64,000 nt of DNA from Apophysomyces variabilis (taxonomy: Eukaryota; Mucoromycota; Mucoromycetes; Mucorales; Mucoraceae). The stretch lies in contig MZZL01000032.1 in assembly GCA_002749535.1 (NCBI GenBank), positions 21,158-85,157 of the forward strand, in the 5' to 3' direction. This document shows, piece by piece, positions 60,930-64,000 of this stretch. Position numbers and translations under genes: made by a program. The notes beneath the pieces were generated by a model that worked only from the letters and a program-made list of their open reading frames with translations, ran no database searches and was not told the DNA's origin. Every line of letters starts with the position of its first letter. Within the stretch, counting starts at the first letter, position 1.

Positions 60930-62683
60930 GAGAATAAAGAACGAGGAGTTCCTCGGTCTTGCAGTCACCCGGAAGAAATCACCGACTGATGTGGTCCAGG
61001 CTGGAACCGAAATTTGCCAGCGAATTATGCCTTCGCTTTGACCAATTTTTTTTACTTGGTTTGACGATGCCAAAGCTTGCTTTGTATACATTCTATTTGC
61101 AACAAGAAAGCTTTCCTCTATATTACTGTACTGTTATGGTTGAATAATGCAACATAACCGTTATTATCAGACCGAAAGGGCAACTCCTGTTCTATTCCTC
61201 TCTAATGGCTACTTAATATCATCGTCAGGGTCTTCTCTTTCCTTCCCTCACCTACCCCAGAAATGAACATTGTCTTCTGTTACAACATTGTTTGATATTT
61301 TGCAGGATTATACAAAGCTTCTCCCGCTGGCTACAATCCTCGATAACTATTTTTCAGGATTTCCATTTCGATTGAACCGTGAGGGACCCCACTCCTTCCT
61401 AACTTCAGAGTCACAGTTTTAGCTTTTTGCTGGGGAATGCATGGTTGGAAATTAGCGGAAGGATTGCTGTAGTTAGCGAATGCTAGAGACGACGATTTTG
61501 TTAGGAGCATCAAACTGTACCGAATCCAAGCATGCTATAGGTAAAAACAGCTTAAATGTATAACAGATTAACTAGCATCTTCAGAATTAATAAGATATGC
61601 GTTAATTCCTTCAGCGAGTCAACCGAGAGAATCTATGTCTAAGATCGGTGTTTTCACGTTTGACGCTTTGCTGCTTAAGCGAAATGCTGCCGTACTCATT
61701 ACAGAATTGCTTGAGCATTTGTGAAACTAAAGCGGAAATATGAAAGCTGCTTGTATTGGTTTGGTATTCGAATGTCATTGAGCAACTTACCATGAGCAAT
61801 GGTCAGCTCAGCACTATTTCAACAGTACTTGCTAATGCAACGTCAAATATTTAGCATGCTTCTCGCTTTAAGCTATAAAAAAAGCAAGGCCTTACATCAG
61901 TAGCTTGCTCACCCCGCACTGTTCACCATGCCTGTCATATGATAGCTTGCAACACACTACGTTGCAAGCAATAGTCATGGAATACGAAAACAAAGTAGCA
62001 GAGCAAGTAGTATAGCTTCTCATGTTTTTCTTAAGGATCGGGGAACAGTGCGTTTAGTCATAATATGCAGCAGCAGATATCAATTGCCTACGGGAAGAAT
62101 TTGTACAGCACGTTGCTGAGAGCAAAAAAGACGTTTTAAAACGATAATGGCAATCCTTATCTGCTCTGCCTGTGGTCTCCAGTGAGTATATATGCTCTTA
62201 TAAAAAGAGAACAAAAAGTTGAATAGTTTGCGGCTTGGCACGCAACGATCTTTATATGTCAAAGAAGAGCCTGCGAGAAGCAGATTTGCTTGGCTGATTT
62301 CAGTTTAATGATAAGGGAGGTTCTTCTATCTTATGCAACAAAAAATTGCAAGTCTAAAGTAGCAAACCTCTCAGTTATCGTTGCAAAACAGGTTGTGTCT
62401 GAGATTTTGTGCTATATGTTTGATCCTTATCATTTAAAACCTCCCAGTTTACGGCCTAGAAATCGATTGTGTTTTTAATCTAGCTATTGTGTATACTGAA
62501 AGCAAACAGAGACTCACAGGGCTGTACTCAAACACCCATATCCCCTGTAGACAAACTAGAGCATAGCAGAATCACTTGAGGAATATTTCCCTGGTGTAAT
62601 GTTGTGTCGTTAGGTGGGCATAGCTCCGAACTATAATGGATACAAACAAGCTTATCGTTCTTAGTTGCGTTTGACCCTTTTTA
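60930..62683. other. Region with only weak ORFs
   Basis: Two short minus-strand ORFs (61611-61799, with SFHISALVSQMLKQF; and 61331-61513) might be exons of one small gene, but no convincing splice join or family match was found. The upstream region of the 57504-60929 gene lies here. Confidence 0.35.
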
Positions 62684-62998
62684 CTATAATAAGGAAGACA
62701 TTTGAAAAGCCTTTATAGGGAACATTTGGTTTGCTCTTTTTAGAGAATTCGAAGCTAACTTCCATTGTTTAAGTTCAGATCGCTTGATTTTGATTTCACT
62801 CTTCCTATTTACTTTAGGAAGCTTTTGGATAGGCTTCCGGATAAAGAGAGCTTTCTTAGATAAAGCGGATGTGAGACAGAAGAGCGTTTTAGCCTCATAC
62901 TGGCTTGCTGAGCAAAGCATGTTTGTTGTGACACGTGCTTTTTGGTAACGAGAGGTGGGTTGATAGTGAATTTCATAGGTCACTGGAACACCTAAAAT
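62684..62998 (-). CDS. Possible terminal exon of an unknown basic protein
   Basis: Minus strand: an acceptor CATATTTTAG at about 62999 opens a frame to a stop at 62684 (about 104 residues). It is Lys-rich (KPIQKLPKVNRKSEIKIKRS) with no internal Met-first start that makes sense, so it would be a last exon. The upstream exon was not found (63042-63070 was tried, but phase does not match). Could be chance. Confidence 0.25.
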   Translation of the reverse strand: MLGVPVTYEIHYQPTSRYQKARVTTNMLCSASQYEAKTLFCLTSALSKKALFIRKPIQKLPKVNRKSEIKIKRSELKQWKLASNSLKRANQMFPIKAFQMSSLL

Positions 62999-64000
62999 AT
63001 GGTTTTTGTTTTATTGTGTGTGTTGGTAAGCAGGCACCCTTTTGGTCCCTACGAGTGACCCCGCTGGGACATCTGGCATTGAAATAACTAGTCCCGAAAC
63101 AAGCCAATTACCAGGTGCCGTTTTTCAGCTTTTCCCATCTCCCACGCTTCCCCGTCGAAAAAACCCCACACACATACCTCCACGTCGGTTTCACGTTAAC
63201 GAAAAAGACCTCCTTCCATTTTAAGACTAGTTTGTCATCTCTTTCCGAGGAACCAGACGCAGTTCAGTGAGCATGTGTTCTGTACTAATATAAAATAAAC
63301 CATGGGCATCTGAATAACCTTCCACGAGGCAAAGTGAGATGGAATAAATAGATAGATTGGTTCAAGTTTGGTATCTGGATAGTATGGATTGCATTTCTAT
63401 AGGTTGACCCAGGGCATTAACTCTCTTGTAAGGACAAAGGGTAAGTTACATAAAGAGACCCTTGGGTCCCTACTTCTGGACTTTCTCAGAAAGAAACAAG
63501 GCCTAAACCCAACCGAATTCAGACTCAGTCTGGGAAATTGGGAAGACAGCTGAATGACACGATTTTTTTACAGTACTCGGAGATCATAAGCGAAGGAAAG
63601 AAAAAAGCGGGGGTGGACCTTGGGGGCGGGAAAATTGCTGAATCGGCTGAACCAATGAGACAATCCCGCTATGGCCCTTTTTACCCTACCAATGGACTTT
63701 TTAGCTTTGGTAAAAGGGAAAGAGATCCATGGGACGATGAACCATTGTCTGTTCGGCGATGATCGGATGGATCGTGGGAAACAGTGAAATATGGACCACT
63801 CGGAACGACATAGAATCAAGACGGGAAGTAGACAAAGAAGAAGACGTCTTCACTTTTTCATTCTGCAATCATATGATATGAAAGCAAGCGGGAAAATGGG
63901 CAACATTGGTATTTCTGTATTTGAATCATTAAAAAAAACATTTTTTTTTTTACTTCCCCTTGTAATCCACTTTTTCGTTCTATTCTTCTTTTTCTCCCCC
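62999..64000. other. Terminal kilobase with unassigned ORFs
   Basis: Plus-strand ORFs at 63042-63224 (Pro-rich, ends VNEKDLLPF) and 63538-63762 (contains QSRYGPFYPTNGLFSFGKRE and WDDEPLSVRR) look compositionally like coding sequence. They lack a clear start or splice context and were not recognised. The window ends in T-rich DNA. Confidence 0.3.

Noticed and set aside
63402..63830. Segment that looked organelle-like (Gly-rich, DLGGGKIAES)
   Set aside because: Considered an organelle DNA insertion, but no organelle gene could be identified, so only the ORF is noted.
1..64000. tRNA, rRNA, CRISPR arrays, bacterial operons
   Set aside because: None recognised by eye on either strand; a tRNAscan run would be needed to exclude short or intron-containing tRNAs.

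Overview
The window is eukaryotic and almost certainly from an early-diverging (mucoromycete-type) fungus. Genes are split by short introns of about 45-60 bp with GT..AG ends and CTAAC/TTAAC-like branch sites. The repeats are Plavaka/CACTA, hAT, Crypton, Helitron, Mutator-like (MULE) and chromodomain Gypsy elements. No bacterial operon, rRNA, tRNA or CRISPR array was seen. About 55 kb is a nested transposon graveyard. Only about 56.0-61 kb looks like ordinary host gene space.

Layout: 141-3500 holds an intact Plavaka/CACTA Tnp2-like transposase gene. 3741-8029 (minus) and 8717-12309 (plus) are two hAT copies that appear identical in sequence, arranged tail to tail as a large palindrome. They differ only in the length of an 8-bp minisatellite (about 101 versus 14 units). 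hAT-2 has a perfect 8-bp target duplication and sits inside a decayed minus-strand Helitron (pieces at 8146-8716, 12318-12545 and 17230-18640). 12522-17195 and 21648-26304 are two diverged MULEs. Each has a GCM/WRKY-like zinc region and MULE transposase, continued by a C-terminal domain with the Cys and His boxes of a ubiquitin-specific protease (USP, peptidase C19). A decayed Crypton with a GCR1_C-like domain lies between them (19206-21560).

26388-39200 is a decayed hAT (hAT-3) that was hit twice: by a chromodomain Gypsy element with 176-bp LTRs and 5-bp TSD (26483-31715), and by a FAR1-type MULE with about 320-bp terminal inverted repeats and an OTU-like protease domain (32104-37303). 39240-46000 is a second FAR1-MULE-OTU element, split by hAT-4 (40270-44094, 8-bp TSD). 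46583-47989 is a second chromovirus remnant, cut by the intact hAT-5 (47990-52036). hAT-5 is followed by an inverted 867-bp partial copy of itself, a truncated Gypsy pol (52904-55108), and solo ends of the hAT-1 and MULE-OTU families.

56038-56758 encodes a small unknown protein. 57504-60929 (minus, 13 exons) encodes a 928-aa protein that may be Integrator subunit 10-like. From 60.9 to 64 kb only weak ORFs are visible.

The decayed copies share a mutational pattern. Stops replace Trp (TGG to TAG/TGA), Arg (CGA to TGA) and Gln, and LTR differences are all transitions, several in CpA context. This resembles RIP or cytosine-methylation damage. The intact copies (Plavaka, hAT-1/2, hAT-5) escaped it and are probably recent. 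The most unusual biological signal is the association of three separate MULEs with deubiquitinase-type domains (two USP-like copies of one family and two OTU-like elements). An N gap at 23844-24819 and an N at 28772 are flanked by duplicated sequence and look like assembly joins.
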